A stretch of 64,000 bases of DNA from Calditerricola satsumensis (lineage in GTDB: Bacteria; Bacillota; Bacilli; Calditerricolales; Calditerricolaceae). How positions within the stretch are numbered: position 1 is the stretch's first letter; each line of letters starts with the position of its first letter. A model generated the notes under the pieces. That model saw nothing but the letters and a program-made list of their open reading frames with translations. It was not told the origin of the DNA and searched no databases. This document shows positions 62,464 to 64,000 of this stretch, in pieces. The translations under genes were made by a program, and so were the position numbers. The stretch is taken from assembly GCF_014646935.1 (NCBI RefSeq), contig NZ_BMOF01000001.1, forward strand, positions 94,431 to 158,430, given 5' to 3'.

Positions 62464-63228
62464 TTACAGGCGGATGCCAAAATGTTTTGCCAGCATCCGA
62501 CTCCACTCCTCTTCCGACTTGACGGGAACGATCTCCTGTTTGCCGTTTTCCGTCACCTTCAGCTCCGTGCCGGTGAGCGTAATCCGACCGGTTAAGGTGG
62601 CAAGCGAACAGATCTTGTTGCGCGTAAAAGGGGATGCGGGCGATGTTTGGTGATAGCGGCACATCTCCTGGAATTCCTCGATGGTGCGGGGCACGAGGGT
62701 GAACAGATATTCATCCGACCAGTTACCCTCAACCCATCTTTGCATGCTGAATTCGCCGTTTTCAAGCTGCTTCACCCGGTACGTGCCGCTGATGTCTTCA
62801 CGGGGTTCCCCGCTGAGGGGAAGGGGGGATCGGGACGAGTTGCCGAATCCTACGTCAACCAGGTATGGCTCGGGAAGGCGCACAATCAGGGCGAGGTGGT
62901 CGAATTCAGGTCCAAACCCGCCTTGCGCTTTTTTCACCCGTGCCGAAATGAGTGTGGAATCGAAACCAAGCGCGGTTAGAAGCGCATGGAACAGATGGTT
63001 CAGTTCATAGCAGAATCCTCCTCGCTTCCGGCGTACGATCTTGTCAAACAGGGACGGGATGTCAAGACGGATCGGCCGACCCAGATGAATGTCCAGGTTT
63101 TCGAACGGGATAGTGAGAAGATGGCGTTCATGCAGTTTGTTGAGGAAAGAAAGGATGGGTTTTTGCGGAGTAGAGATGTCTAAAAGGTTGAGATACGCCT
63201 GCACGTCAAACTCATTGATCTCGTTCAT
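62464..63228 (-). CDS. nat: Arylamine N-acetyltransferase
   Basis: The 254-residue protein has the NAT triad: Cys in KRGGFCYELN, His in EFDHLALIV and Asp in YLVDVGFGN. NATs transfer acetyl from CoA to arylamines and hydrazines in the cytoplasm. ATG 63228 overlaps the 3' end of the PLP enzyme by 17 nt, so the two form one reverse-strand operon. The gene has lower G+C than its left neighbours. Confidence 0.93.
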   Translation of the reverse strand: MNEINEFDVQAYLNLLDISTPQKPILSFLNKLHERHLLTIPFENLDIHLGRPIRLDIPSLFDKIVRRKRGGFCYELNHLFHALLTALGFDSTLISARVKKAQGGFGPEFDHLALIVRLPEPYLVDVGFGNSSRSPLPLSGEPREDISGTYRVKQLENGEFSMQRWVEGNWSDEYLFTLVPRTIEEFQEMCRYHQTSPASPFTRNKICSLATLTGRITLTGTELKVTENGKQEIVPVKSEEEWSRMLAKHFGIRL

Positions 63229-64000
63229 GGGGGCTCCTCTCCTTAAAACCGTGGGAAGTTCCGATTGCGACCACGGACTCTTCTTTTTTCAGCCATCCGG
63301 AGTTAACCAGCCGAAGAACAGCAACCAGAACCGATGCCGAGGAAGATTCCAGTAGCAGGCCGGATCGCGCTGCTTCCTTCCAGGCCCACGCCACCTCCTG
63401 ATCTGTCACGGATACGGCGGTCCCTCCCGATTCCGTCACCGCGGCCACTGCCTGATAGGTCACGGTGAACCCATCTATGGAAGCCAACGAGCTCCTTCCT
63501 TCGAACTGCCCGCGCCAATCCTCACCATGAAGGACGCGGGTCAGACGCGGGAACGGTTCCACCGCCACCATGCGAGGAAGATGTGAAATTTCCCCCCGAG
63601 TCCGGCACTCTCTGAACCCTTCCCAGATTCCCCAGATCAAATCGCCCCGGGAGGTGGGGACGATCACAGCATCCGGCGCTTCACCCAGCTCTTCCACCAG
63701 CTCATACGCAATGGTTTTCAATCCCTGTACCCCGAAGGGGTTGCTGCCCACCGGCGGGACATGGAAATTGCCCGCTGGCCAAAACCCCCGCTCCCGCACC
63801 AGTTTGCCCATCAGCGGCCACCGCTCATCTGACCTGCTGACCATCCACACGTTGCCGTCGTAGCTCCGTATCCAGTCCTGACCCTGCGCTGGAACTCTGG
63901 GGGTCACGATTATATGGGCGGTCAGACCGGCAGCCCTGCAAGTTGAGTCCGTATTCTTGTGTAAAAAGGACTCTCTGAAAAAAGTCAGAGAGCCATTTCC
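63212..64000 (-). CDS. PLP-dependent (threonine synthase-like) enzyme, partial
   Basis: The frame is open from the window edge to a stop at 63212, about 262 residues. Visible features of the fold type II PLP family are ARAAGL-like SGLTAHIIVTP (CRAAGLTAHIIV), DGNVW, a Gly-Ser phosphate loop replaced by VPTSRGDLIWGIW, and the C-terminal ESSSASVLVAVLRLV. The N-terminus and the PLP Lys lie beyond the window, or upstream bases are frameshifted. GTG 63907 could be a start but is not supported by a ribosome site. Substrate unknown. Confidence 0.65.
   Translation of the reverse strand, partial: GNGSLTFFRESFLHKNTDSTCRAAGLTAHIIVTPRVPAQGQDWIRSYDGNVWMVSRSDERWPLMGKLVRERGFWPAGNFHVPPVGSNPFGVQGLKTIAYELVEELGEAPDAVIVPTSRGDLIWGIWEGFRECRTRGEISHLPRMVAVEPFPRLTRVLHGEDWRGQFEGRSSLASIDGFTVTYQAVAAVTESGGTAVSVTDQEVAWAWKEAARSGLLLESSSASVLVAVLRLVNSGWLKKEESVVAIGTSHGFKERSPHERDQ

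Overview
The window is high in G+C (clearly above 60 percent by eye) and comes from an aerobic, endospore-forming member of the Bacillota, most likely a thermophilic Bacillales. This is inferred from conserved gene order and gene content. The run pheS-pheT-zapA-cvpA-polX-mutS2, fadD-fadR-fadB-etfB-etfA, trxA-uvrC, lysC, and then aroA-ccpA-acuC/acuA-tyrS follows the order known from Bacillus subtilis. Spore genes are present (a GerA/SpoVAF-type protein, CotF-like coat proteins, YjcZ-type micropeptides). Regulation is of Firmicute type: a T-box, a lysine riboswitch, FadR, CcpA and Fur-like sites. No rRNA, tRNA, CRISPR array or intact transposase was seen.

Layout. 1-9.5 kb: Phe-tRNA synthetase, cell division (ZapA), CvpA, PolX and MutS2, interrupted by small membrane genes. 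9.6-14.9 kb: cell-surface genes (glycosyltransferase, CsaB pyruvyl transferase, LCP protein) and a spore germination protein. 15-25 kb: fatty-acid oxidation (fadD, fadR with its operator, fadB, etfBA, a FadH-like reductase), with a cbb3-type oxidase cluster divergent from fadR and a lone cobS. 25-28 kb: a secreted DUF6305-like protein, sensor kinase and response regulator, preceded by a possible cre site. 28-36 kb: a peptide ABC transporter divergent from an epimerase/GNAT/M20 operon that matches the known D- to L-amino acid conversion pathway. 36-42 kb: HAD dehalogenase, trxA, uvrC and riboswitch-controlled lysC. 42-50 kb: small regulatory and hypothetical genes, a Fur-box-preceded DUF2325 gene, and an IMEF-type encapsulin iron nanocompartment. 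50-58 kb: an isocitrate/isopropylmalate dehydrogenase family enzyme, coat proteins, AroA, CcpA, nucleosidase, AcuC and AcuA, and a decayed penicillin-binding protein. 59.5-60.4 kb: a strikingly AT-rich islet with a DUF4176 protein of the kind found near type VII secretion toxin loci. 60.6-64 kb: T-box/tyrS, arylamine N-acetyltransferase and the end of a PLP enzyme that runs off the window.

The most notable system is the two-gene IMEF/encapsulin operon at 44833-46331. The cargo protein ends in a clear encapsulin targeting peptide and lies next to candidate Fur sites. Other points of interest are the conserved internal start inside lysC, the D-amino acid salvage operon facing a peptide transporter, the AT-rich toxin-like islet, and several gene fragments (MaoC-like, PaiB-like, PBP1) that record recent decay.
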